DNA of 54,818 nucleotides, from positions 1 to 54,818 of the forward strand of contig JBAZZL010000005.1 in the NCBI GenBank assembly GCA_041658785.1. Direction: 5' to 3'. This DNA comes from JAHJGG01 sp041658785 (GTDB taxonomy: Bacteria; Patescibacteriota; Patescibacteriia; Magasanikbacterales; UBA922). Below the pieces are notes generated by a model, which did no database searches, was not told the DNA's origin, and was given only the letters and a program-made list of their open reading frames with translations. Positions within the stretch are counted from its first letter, which is position 1. Each line of letters begins with the position of its first letter. Below are positions 42,201 to 50,157 of the stretch, piece by piece. The translations under genes and the position numbers were made by a program.

Positions 42201-43994
42201 ACCGGCGGATCAGTCTCGGAGAACTCTGGAACGGCAAATATAACGTTGAGTCTGGCTGCTGCCTTGAATGTTGATGTTTCGTTTTCCCTTAGCTATGGCG
42301 GTACTGCCGCGAGCGGTACGGATTATAGTTCACATGTGAGTTCGGCCGTTATTCCATCCGGCGCGACCGGCGTCACATTGTCAATAGGTATAATTGATGA
42401 TAATACGGTGGAGTCGGATGAAACTGTTGTGATTAGCATTTTGAGCCTCGCCAATGCTGTATTGGGATCGGTGAGTACTTATACACTTTCAATTACGAGC
42501 GATGATCAAGCGGTTGTTTCGTCCGGCGGCGCAAGTGTGCCGACATCAGTTGTTCCTGAATTCGGCATGCTTATAAACAACGGCGCATCAACGACCGACA
42601 GTAATATTGTGGAATTGTCCTTTAGCGCCAATACGGCGGTAAAAGATGTGGCTCTTTCCAACACAGCTGATTTATCCGCTGCTTCCAGCCAGGAATTTCG
42701 ATCAATTAAGAGTTGGGATTTGTGCCGCGGGATTGTTAAGTGCGAACCCGGCGAATATACGGTTTACGCGCGATATCGTATTCTATCAAGCGGACTTGAT
42801 GGATTTACGTCGCGCAAAATTTACTATATTGCCAAAACAAAATCTGATGGTGATTCAGGGTCTGATGATACGACAAACGGTGATACGGACGCGCCAGCTA
42901 AATTGTTGATTGATGAGATTGATGAGAAAGATGGAAGCGGCGTTCAGGACACATTGCCAGAGGCTGACGGACAGCTAAAGCCCGATATTGACAGTAATAA
43001 TATCAGCGAGGAGGATAAAAATACCGCGCAATTACAAAAGTTGCAGTTAATTAGCGAGCGGCTGCCGGCGATTAGTTTTGTAGATGATCAGGGGACGGAA
43101 AAGGCAGCTAATGTTTTAGAAGGCATGGCGCGCGCTCTGCGGAATTTAAAAATTCTGGAAGGTAGAAGCATGGAAGAAATCTACTATATTTCCCCGGAGC
43201 AAAAAGACAATGTAAATTATTTGAAAAACAAAATTATTGAGTTTAAGGCCGTGGCAGAAGTGATGAAACGGATGCTGTTGCCCGGCGCAACTGATCCGCT
43301 GACTCACCCTTACTACACTTTTGGTTCTATTGTGCTGAATGTCATAGCGGTTAACCCTGATTCGGAAAGCGTCATGATTCCAGTCTCGGTCGCGCTGCCT
43401 TCGCCAGCCGAGCCAATGGATATTATGGAAAACAATGGTTTTGAATTTCGCTTTGACGAAAATAAAGCGCAGTGGATTGGCACAACAAATTTAATCCTGG
43501 CGCCAGGGGAATCGGCCATCAGGCGGATAAAGATGAATGACGTGTGGTCATTTGACGATGAATCCATAAATCGATTGAAGAAAAAAGAAATTGAATTGTT
43601 TGGCATCCATCGCTATTCTTCGTTTGCGGAGCAACTGCGTTTAATAAATACTGATGTAATAATGAAATTGAATAATATCAAGCTTAGCCGCAGGCTGGAA
43701 ACAGTCGGTCCGGAAGAATATATCGCCGGATACGCTGATCGGCGGGCGGAAATGAATATGGCGGCAAAAAAAATCAAATTGATGATGAGCGTGGTTAGTT
43801 TCTTGGATGATGACGCCGAGCGCGCGATGGTAACCGACCTGCTTATAGACATCATAAAGTGGTCAGCGGCGGTATTGATTTTATCCGGACTGCTTTTATT
43901 CATGGGTATTTTGGTAAAGATCTGGAAATTCAATTTATTAAAAGCCGGCGAGGTGTACGGGAGCAGATCGGTTCACCGCGCCAGAGCAAGATGA
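39201..43994 (+). CDS. Giant membrane-anchored NHL beta-propeller protein with Calx-beta domain
   Basis: A 1597-residue protein: a basic cytoplasmic part (1-125), a membrane segment (about 126-151), then twelve NHL-type repeats (about 165-910) of the form VLGQSDF...LFVADxxNNRVLVFD. Repeats 1 and 7 are a longer variant ending SNHRxLxFNLDxSN, so the repeats fall into two sets of six, i.e. two six-bladed propellers. A putative Ig domain (about 919-990), a Calx-beta domain (about 994-1105), an acidic Ser/Asp-rich linker and a helical region follow. A C-terminal membrane segment lies at about 1552-1575. It is probably a cell-surface protein for adhesion or host contact. The unit GCGATCACGAATGGCGAGAA is repeated at DNA level. 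Confidence 0.85.
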   Translation: MSKDEKTRKLALKKDTTGQRSSGQVFLGSNHSNHFDQEDFERYTILTSVAHSKTELKKSRHFFADRKEYRRKLGYLRRQQFVHFLLIMKMCLAWIIRFFIPGRSVCRPSFRDHFRIFRTEPYFRFFRLALAVWLGFALVIAMAGIVVLLFYYTSQIVFTTGEQYRLADNVLGQLNQSSEGIYTFKKVNNANYPGTVGMEAPFGVVLDEINHRLFVSDMSNHRVLVFNLDSSNALLDRQADYVLGQSDFNAYGSSATQSGMNQPTGLAYDAGRNYLFVADFGNHRVLVFDAAAITNGENAVSVLGQINFTANSSATSAGGLKSPIAVAFNQTSSTLYVAEFSNHRVLFFDVAEITNGENAVNVLGQSDFTIGSSGITQSKFNTPAGLAISTSTALLFVSEYGNNRITVFDVAAITNGENAASVLGQGDFTTKTAATTQSGLRSPYGIALNSASNTLYVADSGNKRVIVFDAAAITNGENAASVLGQINFTNSAATASQSGLNTVSVLVSTSDNTKLYVADYANNRFVVYNVAAITNGEEAADLLGQLDGSYLPVYTTAYVNNVTPNAVGLNFPIDAEIDTVNHRLFVSDESNHRILIFNLDNSNNLIDRAADFVLGQSDFVSVAATTTSSGFNDPREMSYDAAGNRLFVVDRDNSRIMVFDVAEITNGENAIKVLGQSNFTGAAAATTRSGLNLPRGVYYDAASGYLFVGDTGNNRIIIYNFSDGITDGEDAMNVLGQSDYTSSGLALTSSGLNAPTGVLYEASRQLLFVADYGSSNNRVLAYNLADGTVNGEAAANVLGKSDFTSGSRETTRNGLNQPAGFAFGSNTSTLLVSDVSNNRIMVFDIAQITNGKNAAAVIGQNDFTSSAYGATQNNFESFHGGISFDNGNNRLYAADAANNRVMIFNFINLSSSAFATGTLGKTYSTPIVYTGERGTVSTSLYSGRLPNGLLISSGYVTGTPTATGTFAFTVQADEVQDTGTYSDWQSYSMVVTSTEVSFSTTGGSVSENSGTANITLSLAAALNVDVSFSLSYGGTAASGTDYSSHVSSAVIPSGATGVTLSIGIIDDNTVESDETVVISILSLANAVLGSVSTYTLSITSDDQAVVSSGGASVPTSVVPEFGMLINNGASTTDSNIVELSFSANTAVKDVALSNTADLSAASSQEFRSIKSWDLCRGIVKCEPGEYTVYARYRILSSGLDGFTSRKIYYIAKTKSDGDSGSDDTTNGDTDAPAKLLIDEIDEKDGSGVQDTLPEADGQLKPDIDSNNISEEDKNTAQLQKLQLISERLPAISFVDDQGTEKAANVLEGMARALRNLKILEGRSMEEIYYISPEQKDNVNYLKNKIIEFKAVAEVMKRMLLPGATDPLTHPYYTFGSIVLNVIAVNPDSESVMIPVSVALPSPAEPMDIMENNGFEFRFDENKAQWIGTTNLILAPGESAIRRIKMNDVWSFDDESINRLKKKEIELFGIHRYSSFAEQLRLINTDVIMKLNNIKLSRRLETVGPEEYIAGYADRRAEMNMAAKKIKLMMSVVSFLDDDAERAMVTDLLIDIIKWSAAVLILSGLLLFMGILVKIWKFNLLKAGEVYGSRSVHRARAR

Positions 43995-44030
43995 CGTTTC
44001 GTAATTCATAGTAATTAACCAAAAATAAAT

Positions 44031-44606
44031 ATGACCTTAAATAAAACCTATGTCGGCAAGCTTCGCGCTTACTCATTGGCTTACGCCGAAAAGCGGCGGG
44101 ACGCCATCAAACACTCTGACGACGCTTTGCACCATGCCAAGCGCGCGATTTTTGCCATGCATCGGGATGATCTCAAAGAGGCAGAGCGTAAATTGGGAGA
44201 AGCGGAAAAATTATTTAATGAACTTAACAAAAAATACCATAATGATCGAAAAGTTTCTGCCGAGGGGGCGTATAAAGCGGGACTTGAAGAATATGTTGAA
44301 GCTAGCTTGTTTTATCAATTTTTGACTGCGGGCAAGATTGGCGAAGTAAAAACTTTGCCAGTGGATGGCGACGCGTATTTGGGCGGTTTGTGCGATCTGC
44401 CGGGCGAACTGTACCGTTATGCTATCAAAGCGGCGACGAGCGGCGATGCTAAAACCGTAAAAAAGTGCGCGGATATGGCCGAGGAGATTGTGGGGGAATT
44501 GATTGAATTTAATTTGACAAGTTATCTAAGAACCAAGTTTGATCAAGCCAAGGGGGCGGTGCAGAAGATGGAGAAGGTGGTGTATGAGTTGTCTTTAAAA
44601 AAGTAA
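44031..44606 (+). CDS. Translin family protein
   Basis: A 191-residue all-helical protein. RRDAIKHSDDALHHAKRAIFAMHRDD, GLEEYVEASLFYQFL and DAYLGGLCDLPGELYRYAIKAA match the translin/TRAX pattern (RxxI, EYxEA, YLxGLxDLxGELxR). The final KFDQAKGAVQKMEKVVYEL also fits. Translins bind RNA or single-stranded DNA. It is followed by the arm-enclosed four-helix-bundle gene. Confidence 0.8.
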   Translation: MTLNKTYVGKLRAYSLAYAEKRRDAIKHSDDALHHAKRAIFAMHRDDLKEAERKLGEAEKLFNELNKKYHNDRKVSAEGAYKAGLEEYVEASLFYQFLTAGKIGEVKTLPVDGDAYLGGLCDLPGELYRYAIKAATSGDAKTVKKCADMAEEIVGELIEFNLTSYLRTKFDQAKGAVQKMEKVVYELSLKK

Positions 44607-44642
44607 GTAATGAAAAATAATATACACCAGCGAGCAATAAAA

Positions 44643-45091
44643 TGTAATTGGTAAATAGTAATTTGTAATTGGAGGAAATATGAAACTTTGGGAGCTAAAA
44701 GTCTATCATATTGCTAGAGAGATAAGCAAATATGCTTGGCCAATATATAAAAGATTAGATTGGCAAATGAAAAAAATAATTGGAGATCAGTGGATAGAAG
44801 CGATTGATTCCATATCAGCAAACATTGCCGAAGGTTTTGGGAGATTTCATTTTTTAGATAAAAATAAATTTAATTATAATGCCAGAGGTTCTTTGTTTGA
44901 ATCATTTGATTGGGTCGATAAACTGTTTGAACGTAAAGAAATTACGAAGGAAGAATATGATTATTTAATATCAAAACTGGCTCTTTGCCATAAAAAATTA
45001 AACAGTTATATCCAAACTACAAAGAGTCAAATTAAAAAATAATAACTCAAAAAGTCAATTACCAATTACTAATTACTATTTACCATTTACC
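44643..45091. repeat. Inverted-arm element enclosing a four-helix-bundle gene
   Basis: The left arm 44643-44672 (words TGTAATTGGTAAATAGTAAT and TTGTAATTGG) and the right arm 45056-45091 (words CAATTACCAATTACTAATTA and CTATTTACCATTTACC) are imperfect inverted repeats. Only the S23-like gene lies between them. The right arm ends 7 bases before the murE-like ATG. Confidence 0.7.
44680..45042 (+). CDS. Four-helix-bundle protein (S23 / 23S rRNA intervening-sequence type)
   Basis: A 120-residue helical protein with the family blocks LKVYHIAREISKYAW, DQWIEAIDSISANIAEGFGR (typically xxQIxRAxxSIxxNIAEGxGR) and LFESFDWVDKL. Related ORFs sit in the intervening sequences of 23S rRNA genes of Leptospira and Coxiella, between inverted repeats. 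Here the gene is in the same arm-ORF-arm layout but between protein genes. A GGAGG site is 5 bases before the ATG. Function is unknown. Confidence 0.85.
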   Translation: MKLWELKVYHIAREISKYAWPIYKRLDWQMKKIIGDQWIEAIDSISANIAEGFGRFHFLDKNKFNYNARGSLFESFDWVDKLFERKEITKEEYDYLISKLALCHKKLNSYIQTTKSQIKK

Positions 45092-45098
45092 GCTTTCT

Positions 45099-46496
45099 AT
45101 GTGGCAACCAATCTTCTGTAAAATCATTCCAAAGAAAGTTAGAAATATAAAACACTGGTTCTACGCCTATTTTGGCGCGTGCAAATACCGCAATCCATCG
45201 GAACAAATGTTTGTGATCGGCGTTACCGGCACGAGCGGAAAATCAACCACGGTGTTTTTTCTGCGGCAACTTTTGGAGCAAGCCGGGTACGCGGTCGGTT
45301 CGCTTTCCACGATTGATTTTTATATTGCGGGCCAAGATAAATTGAATGATCAAAAGATGACCATGCTCGGCAAAGCCCAGACGCAAAAATATCTGCGTGA
45401 AATGGCGGACGCCGGGTGTGATATCGCGATTATTGAGATTACTTCCGAGGGTTTTGTCCAACATCGGCATAAGTATATAAATTTTGACGTTATTGTCCTA
45501 ACCAATTTGTATCCAGAACATATTGAATCGCACGGCAGTTTTAACAAATATAAAAAGGCTAAACTGGGGATTTTTAAGTATATAAGCAAATGCAAAGAAA
45601 AGTATCGTTTGGAAAAATATCAAAAAGTGGTCATTTGCGATTTAGTTGATAATCCTAAAGCGGTCTGCCAAAAGGCGCCGAAAATAGCGGTGATTAACGC
45701 TAACAGCCAGTATGCGCCGGATTTTTTACAATTTAAATTTAGTAATAAATTTTTATTTGGCAGGCATGACCAGAAAAATTATTTTGAAAAGAATGATTTG
45801 GATAAATACACCAGCGCGGTTATTGGCAAAAGCATTGAAGTTGATAATGGCGACTTGCGTTTTATAGTGGATAAACATCAATATTGCGCGCCAATTTACG
45901 GAGAACACAATATTATGAATATTTTAGCAGGCATCGCGGTTGCCAGAGGTTTGAAAATTAAAGAAGAAATAATAATGCAAGCTGTGGCCGGTTTAGTTTC
46001 GCCTCCGGGAAGAATGGAATTTATCAAAGAAGCGGATAAATGCGGTTTTCAGGTGATTGTGGATTATGCTTTTGAGGTAGTGGCTTTGGAAAAATTGTAC
46101 GCGGCAGTAGAATTAATTAAGCCAAAGCGGATAATTCATTTATTCGGCAATACCGGCGGCGGACGGGATAAGCCTGATAAAAAAGCTGAATTAGTGGGTG
46201 AAAAAGCCGACATCGTTATCATCACCAACGAGGATCCGTATGATGACGATCCGCGGAAATTGATTAAACAAGTCTCCGTTGGAGTGGAAAAAGCGGGCAA
46301 GAAGCCAGGTAAGGATTTGTTTGAAATTTTAGATCGGAAAGAAGCCATTGCCAAAGCCATTGAGTTGGCCCAAACAGGGGATTTAGTTTTGATTACCGGC
46401 AAAGGAAGCGAACAGAAGCTGTGCGTTTCCGGGGGGCGGATGATTGATTGGGATGATAGAGAGGCGGCGAGGGAAGCATTGCAGCGGCTGAAATAA
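45099..46496 (+). CDS. murE: MurE-like Mur ligase
   Basis: A 465-residue ATP-dependent Mur ligase of peptidoglycan precursor synthesis. The P-loop is GVTGTSGKSTT, the central block VIVLTNLYPEHIESHGSFNKY and the late block VVDYAFEVVALEKLY; VDYAHxPxxLE is usual, so it is shifted to YAFEVVALE. The C-terminal block is TNEDPYDDDPRKLIKQV instead of the DNPR motif that reads meso-diaminopimelate, so the third amino acid is not predictable. The N-terminal UDP-binding domain is shortened. The start lies directly after the arm of the S23 element. Confidence 0.78.
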   Translation: MWQPIFCKIIPKKVRNIKHWFYAYFGACKYRNPSEQMFVIGVTGTSGKSTTVFFLRQLLEQAGYAVGSLSTIDFYIAGQDKLNDQKMTMLGKAQTQKYLREMADAGCDIAIIEITSEGFVQHRHKYINFDVIVLTNLYPEHIESHGSFNKYKKAKLGIFKYISKCKEKYRLEKYQKVVICDLVDNPKAVCQKAPKIAVINANSQYAPDFLQFKFSNKFLFGRHDQKNYFEKNDLDKYTSAVIGKSIEVDNGDLRFIVDKHQYCAPIYGEHNIMNILAGIAVARGLKIKEEIIMQAVAGLVSPPGRMEFIKEADKCGFQVIVDYAFEVVALEKLYAAVELIKPKRIIHLFGNTGGGRDKPDKKAELVGEKADIVIITNEDPYDDDPRKLIKQVSVGVEKAGKKPGKDLFEILDRKEAIAKAIELAQTGDLVLITGKGSEQKLCVSGGRMIDWDDREAAREALQRLK

Positions 46497-46501
46497 ATTG
46501 A

Positions 46502-46602
46502 AAGAAGAATTAAACGAAATTATACAAAATTGAACAAAATTTTTTGTAATTCAAAGTAATTCTGTATAATTTCGTATAATTTTGCATAATTTTGTCAAAT
46601 TT
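46502..46602. repeat. AT-rich hairpin filling the murE-PH-domain junction
   Basis: Left words AAACGAAATTATACAAAATT and GAACAAAATT face right words AATTCTGTATAATTTCGTAT and AATTTTGCATAATTTTGTC. The arms pair imperfectly over about 40 bases. The right arm ends at the next start codon region (ATG 46605). Confidence 0.7.
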
Positions 46603-46604
46603 TC

Positions 46605-47222
46605 ATGAGTCTTGAAAATAAAATTAAGTTAAAAGAAAACGAACGGATAGTCTTTGTGATACGCCGCTATGGTTTGACTCTCTTTTGGCGGTGGCTATTG
46701 ATAAGCGCTCTTCTGGCCGTTCCATTTTTTTTCATGTTTTGGCTATTTCAGCATGGATGGTGGGGCGAGGCGCTTTTTGTTATCCCGATGGCGCTGGGGC
46801 TGTTTTTGGCAGTACGCGCTATTTTTATTTGGCAAAAAAATATTTTTATTGTTACAACGCACCGATTGGTTGATATTGACCAGCGCGATTTTTTTGAACA
46901 AATTATTTCCGAGGTTCCTTATGACCAGGTTGAAGATGTTGGCGGCAGAATAAGCGGGTTTTGGGGCACAATTTTGCGCTATGGAAATCTTTCAGTGCAG
47001 ACCGGAAACGGAAAAGTAAAGATTGTTGTTGATAAGATAAAAAATCCGATTTATCTTCAGCAGGAGATCAACGAATTCAGGCAGCAATTTATTTCAAAAT
47101 ACGCCCATGATTTCAGCGGCAATGTGGCGAATGTTATTATTGACAAGCTTTATGAACTTGAGCTTTCAGAATTAATACGCGTGGCTGAAATATTAAATAA
47201 AAGAATCAATAAATTGATATGA
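46605..47222 (+). CDS. Membrane protein with bacterial PH (bPH2) domain
   Basis: A 205-residue protein with two membrane segments (WLLISALLAVPFFFMFWLF and ALFVIPMALGLFLAV). A PH-like domain follows (NIFIVTTHRLVDIDQRDFFEQIISEVPYDQVEDV to VKIVVDKIKNP) and then a helical tail. The T-x-x-R-L and I-P/V-x-D-Q-V blocks are typical of bPH2. Function is unknown. Its TGA overlaps the ATG of the next gene (ATGA, 47219-47222). Confidence 0.75.
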   Translation: MSLENKIKLKENERIVFVIRRYGLTLFWRWLLISALLAVPFFFMFWLFQHGWWGEALFVIPMALGLFLAVRAIFIWQKNIFIVTTHRLVDIDQRDFFEQIISEVPYDQVEDVGGRISGFWGTILRYGNLSVQTGNGKVKIVVDKIKNPIYLQQEINEFRQQFISKYAHDFSGNVANVIIDKLYELELSELIRVAEILNKRINKLI

Positions 47223-47638
47223 GAAATAGCAAACGACAATCATTGATCAGAAGATTTTTTTCATCGCGCCTATTTTTGATAGCAGCGCTTATTATTCTTA
47301 TTTTATTTGCGGTAGGTTACGCGCGGGCGTATTACCAGGATTATAAAATTAAGGATGAAATAAAAGAATTGGAAAGGGAATTGCGGAGCTTGGAAACAAA
47401 AAAAATTGAATCATTGGAAATATTGCAATATGTATCAAGCCAAATTTTTGTAGAAGACAAAGCTAGGACTGAGTTAAACTTGCAAAAATCGGGCGAAAAA
47501 GTTATTATTATAAAACGCGGGGATGGCTCGGAGGATCAAGGAGAAAATATCAGCGCCGCTGCCAGCGCCAGAAGGCTTAGTAATCTGGAGAAATGGCTGT
47601 TATTTTTACTGCGCAAGCCTGTTGACACAGATCGGTAG
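47219..47638 (+). CDS. FtsB/DivIC-like septum formation initiator
   Basis: A 139-residue protein with a short basic N-terminus, one membrane segment (LFLIAALIILILFAVGYARAYY) and a coiled coil (IKDEIKELERELRSLETKKIE). The EDKARTELNLQKSGEKVIII block is the typical end of FtsB/DivIC proteins. It probably acts with FtsL/FtsQ-type partners in division. It is translationally coupled to the PH-domain gene. Confidence 0.8.
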   Translation: MRNSKRQSLIRRFFSSRLFLIAALIILILFAVGYARAYYQDYKIKDEIKELERELRSLETKKIESLEILQYVSSQIFVEDKARTELNLQKSGEKVIIIKRGDGSEDQGENISAAASARRLSNLEKWLLFLLRKPVDTDR

Positions 47639-47667
47639 AGGGTGTAAAATTATTTATATTTTTTAAT

Positions 47668-47788
47668 CCGTCTCCGCCTGTGGGCTGCGCCGGACAAGTT
47701 CCGTCTCCGCCCGTTGATGGAGTTTACCCGGCGTAGCCCCCACAGAGGCGAAGACGGGCCGGACAAGAGTCCGGAGCTTGCTCTGGGG
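47668..47788. repeat. Long GC-rich hairpin plus AGCTTGCTCTGGGG repeat
   Basis: CCGTCTCCGCCTGTGGGCTG (47668-47687, continuing CGCCGG) pairs with CCGGCGTAGCCCCCACAGAG (47728-47747, continuing GCGAAGACGG). A GAGCTTGCTCTGGGG unit like that upstream of metG follows. It fills the stretch between the ftsB-like and isomerase genes. Confidence 0.75.
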
Positions 47789-47839
47789 TTCATACCTTTT
47801 ATTTAATGCTTTTTATTTATTTAATTATAATCGAAAAAT

Positions 47840-48985
47840 ATGGAAAATGAATCAATCAATGAGGGCGGGCAGGCGGCAGAGGAGTCGTTGAAACCATTAG
47901 ACAAAAAGCCGCGGGGATCGTCAAAAGGCGCGGCTTTTTTGTTGGGCATCGTGATCGTTGTTGTTCTGGCTGGTTTGGCGGTTGTTGGCTACGGATGGAT
48001 GTCGGTAAAAAAACTTTCCCAGGATGAATTTGTTTTGAAAATTGCCAAGGCATTTCAGTTTCCGGTAGCAAAAATCAACGGCAGCTCTATTCCTTATGTG
48101 GAATATGTAGATGATATGGCGGTTTTGAAAAAGTTTTACTCGGGCGCGCCAGAAGGCGCAGAACAGCCAACCGATGAGCAAATTTCTGATCAAGTTTTGG
48201 CGAGGCTTGTGGCGAATAAGCTGATAGCGTCAATCGCAGAAAAATATGATATTATTGTTACCGAAGAAGATCTTCAAAAAAGCGCTGATGAATTGATAGC
48301 TCAATTTTCGGATCGAGCTGCCGCCGAAAAAGAAATCATGAATCGATATGGCTGGACATTGGATACGTACGCGCAAAAAGTTATTTATCCGATTCTCGTA
48401 GAACAAAAATTAAGTGAAAAATTTTCAGAACTTGATGACGACAGCGTCAAAGAATTCAAAAAAGAGGAAGTCAGCGCAAGCCATATTTTGTTCAAAGTAG
48501 ACGATAAGACTGATGATGCCGCGGCAAAAAAGAACGCGCAAGCAGTTTTGGATAGGATAAAAGCAGGAGAAGACTTTGTTACTCTCGCTGCTGAATTTGG
48601 ATCTGACGGCACAAAAGAAACAGGAGGCAGTTTGGGTTGGTTTGGCAGAGGCATGATGGTGCCGGAGTTTGAACAAGCGGTATTTTCGCTGGAACCCGGA
48701 CAGCTAAGCGATGATTTGGTAAAAACGCAGTTTGGCTATCACATCGTGCGTCTTGATGAAAAACGCAATGCGGCGGATTTCATTGCTTTTATGGATAGTG
48801 AATTAAGGAAAGCGCGGATTAAAGTGCTGGTCAATGCCCATAACCCGTTTGAAGTATTTTCCGAAGAAAAATCTGCTGATGACGCGAAAGTATCTGATGA
48901 GACAGTCAGTGAGGCCAATGAAGATAGCAATGATAATGCTGATGTTGTTCAGGATGCGGCGGATACGAACGCGGCGGCGGAATAG
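47840..48985 (+). CDS. Parvulin-type peptidyl-prolyl isomerase (SurA/PrsA-like)
   Basis: A 381-residue membrane-anchored foldase: an N-terminal segment (AAFLLGIVIVVVLAGLAVVGYGW), a SurA-N-like helical domain, and one rotamase domain (about 210-305) with SASHILFKVDD, SDGTKETGGSLGWFGRG and FGYHIVRLDEKR. The tail is acidic and Ala/Asp-rich. It probably helps exported proteins fold at the outer face of the membrane. Confidence 0.9.
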   Translation: MENESINEGGQAAEESLKPLDKKPRGSSKGAAFLLGIVIVVVLAGLAVVGYGWMSVKKLSQDEFVLKIAKAFQFPVAKINGSSIPYVEYVDDMAVLKKFYSGAPEGAEQPTDEQISDQVLARLVANKLIASIAEKYDIIVTEEDLQKSADELIAQFSDRAAAEKEIMNRYGWTLDTYAQKVIYPILVEQKLSEKFSELDDDSVKEFKKEEVSASHILFKVDDKTDDAAAKKNAQAVLDRIKAGEDFVTLAAEFGSDGTKETGGSLGWFGRGMMVPEFEQAVFSLEPGQLSDDLVKTQFGYHIVRLDEKRNAADFIAFMDSELRKARIKVLVNAHNPFEVFSEEKSADDAKVSDETVSEANEDSNDNADVVQDAADTNAAAE

Positions 48986-49074
48986 CAGCAAATTTTCACA
49001 ATGTATTTTTTTTGCATTGCGGATCCTGCTTGGCGAAAATAACTCGCTACAAGTTCAATATGAGGGAATATTTA

Positions 49075-49097
49075 AAGCGCATCAATTTGATGCGCTT
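49075..49097 (+). terminator. Terminator-like hairpin after the isomerase gene
   Basis: AAGCGCATCAA (49075-49085) and TTGATGCGCTT (49087-49097) are perfect inverted repeats. The following T-run is short and interrupted (CGCAGTTTT), so termination is only possible, not sure. Confidence 0.4.
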
Positions 49098-49139
49098 CGC
49101 AGTTTTGCCGGCAATTGATTTTTGAAAAGCGGCGCAAAC

Positions 49140-49210
49140 GCGGGATTAGTACAATGGCAGTATGTATGCTTCCCAAGCATGAGACGCGAGTTCGATTCTC
49201 GTATCCCGCT
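49140..49210 (+). tRNA. tRNA-Gly (anticodon CCC)
   Basis: GCGGGAT (49140-49146) pairs with ATCCCGC (49203-49209), with discriminator T. The anticodon loop TTCCCAA gives CCC; the T-arm is GAGTTCGATTCTC. CCA is not encoded. Confidence 0.94.
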
Positions 49211-49214
49211 CTAT

Positions 49215-49583
49215 TCAAGAAATTTTATATTTCTTATCCACGATCTCTTTTGCCATTTCCATATCGCGGATGGCTTGTGGGGAGAGTTGATATTTGGCGC
49301 GAAGATATTGCGCAAGCTCTGGCAGGTCGTCTTCGTGGCTGTCGATGAATCCGGCTTCCTTGAGTATCGCCGATACTGGGATGCCGTAGAATTTTGAAAG
49401 CTTCATCAGCGTTTCAAGGCCGATTGTTTTATATGTGTCGCCGGCTTCTATTTTTGCGAGATAGCTCGGAGCGATAATGCAACTTTTGGCCACACTGCGA
49501 ATACTCAATCCCTGCTCGTTGCGAAGCTCTCTTAAATACTTTCCGAGTTTTGTGATTTCGTATGAGATTATTTTTCTGGCCAT
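49215..49583 (-). CDS. XRE-family helix-turn-helix regulator
   Basis: A 122-residue DNA-binding protein with an XRE helix-turn-helix at about 12-66 (LGKYLRELRNEQGLSIRSVA, then SYLAKIEAGDTYKTIGLETL). A short helical C-terminus may hold a dimerisation or signal region. It is transcribed away from the gas vesicle cluster and ends against tRNA-Gly; its upstream region is shared with the cluster leader, so it is a candidate regulator of it. Confidence 0.88.
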   Translation of the reverse strand: MARKIISYEITKLGKYLRELRNEQGLSIRSVAKSCIIAPSYLAKIEAGDTYKTIGLETLMKLSKFYGIPVSAILKEAGFIDSHEDDLPELAQYLRAKYQLSPQAIRDMEMAKEIVDKKYKIS

Positions 49584-49659
49584 ATGGGGAGAAATTTATT
49601 AATAACTTGTTAATGTTTACAGGGCGTAGCGTAGCGAAGCCCTGTGGATAACTTTGTCT

Positions 49660-49670
49660 GGGGGGGGGGG
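49660..49670. repeat. Poly-G tract (G11)
   Basis: Eleven consecutive G residues in an AT-rich region between the XRE gene and the gas vesicle promoter. Such tracts are prone to slippage; it lies outside any accepted gene. Confidence 0.9.
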
Positions 49671-49905
49671 TTAAATGAATAATAATATAAGAGAAAAATT
49701 AAGTCAAATACTATTGTGGACAAGTTGTTCTTCATAAAGAGCATAGGAGGCAACAAATGCCCCATATTAAGAGCAAATATACTATTGTACATAAATTTAT
49801 GTTTCCTATTATATTTAGTATGACGACAATAGAGAGCGTTTTATATGTTTAAGCATTAGTGTGGATAAATAGAAAGGTAGGATTGTGGTATTAACTTTAC
49901 TGTCA

Positions 49906-49914
49906 TGGTATAAT
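49906..49914 (+). promoter_or_regulatory. Extended -10 promoter for the gas vesicle leader
   Basis: TGGTATAAT is a perfect extended -10 element. No good -35 hexamer is at the right distance, which is normal for extended -10 promoters. Transcription would start near 49921. Confidence 0.6.
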
Positions 49915-49930
49915 ATCTACATAAAAAAAT

Positions 49931-50014
<84 letters not shown>

Positions 50015-50051
50015 GCTTCCGATTTTTTTCCATTCATTGCTAGAAACGGAG

Positions 50052-50088
50052 AATCCATCCCGACGTAACGTCGGGGCGGATTTTTTTT
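50052..50088 (+). terminator. Intrinsic terminator in the gvpA leader
   Basis: CCCGACG (50059-50065) pairs with CGTCGGG (50069-50075), extended by AATCC (52-56) with GGATT (78-82), followed by eight T residues. It lies between the predicted promoter and gvpA, so either it ends a short upstream transcript or it acts as an attenuator. Confidence 0.8.
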
Positions 50089-50157
50089 ATTTTTCTGATT
50101 AAGTGAAAGTCAGTGTCCCTAAAACCAAAGGTCGATTGGGGCAAAGATAAAAAATTA

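Noticed and set aside
48834..49118. 94-codon frame at the end of the isomerase gene
   Set aside because: It overlaps the acidic tail of the isomerase in another frame and then runs over the terminator-like hairpin.
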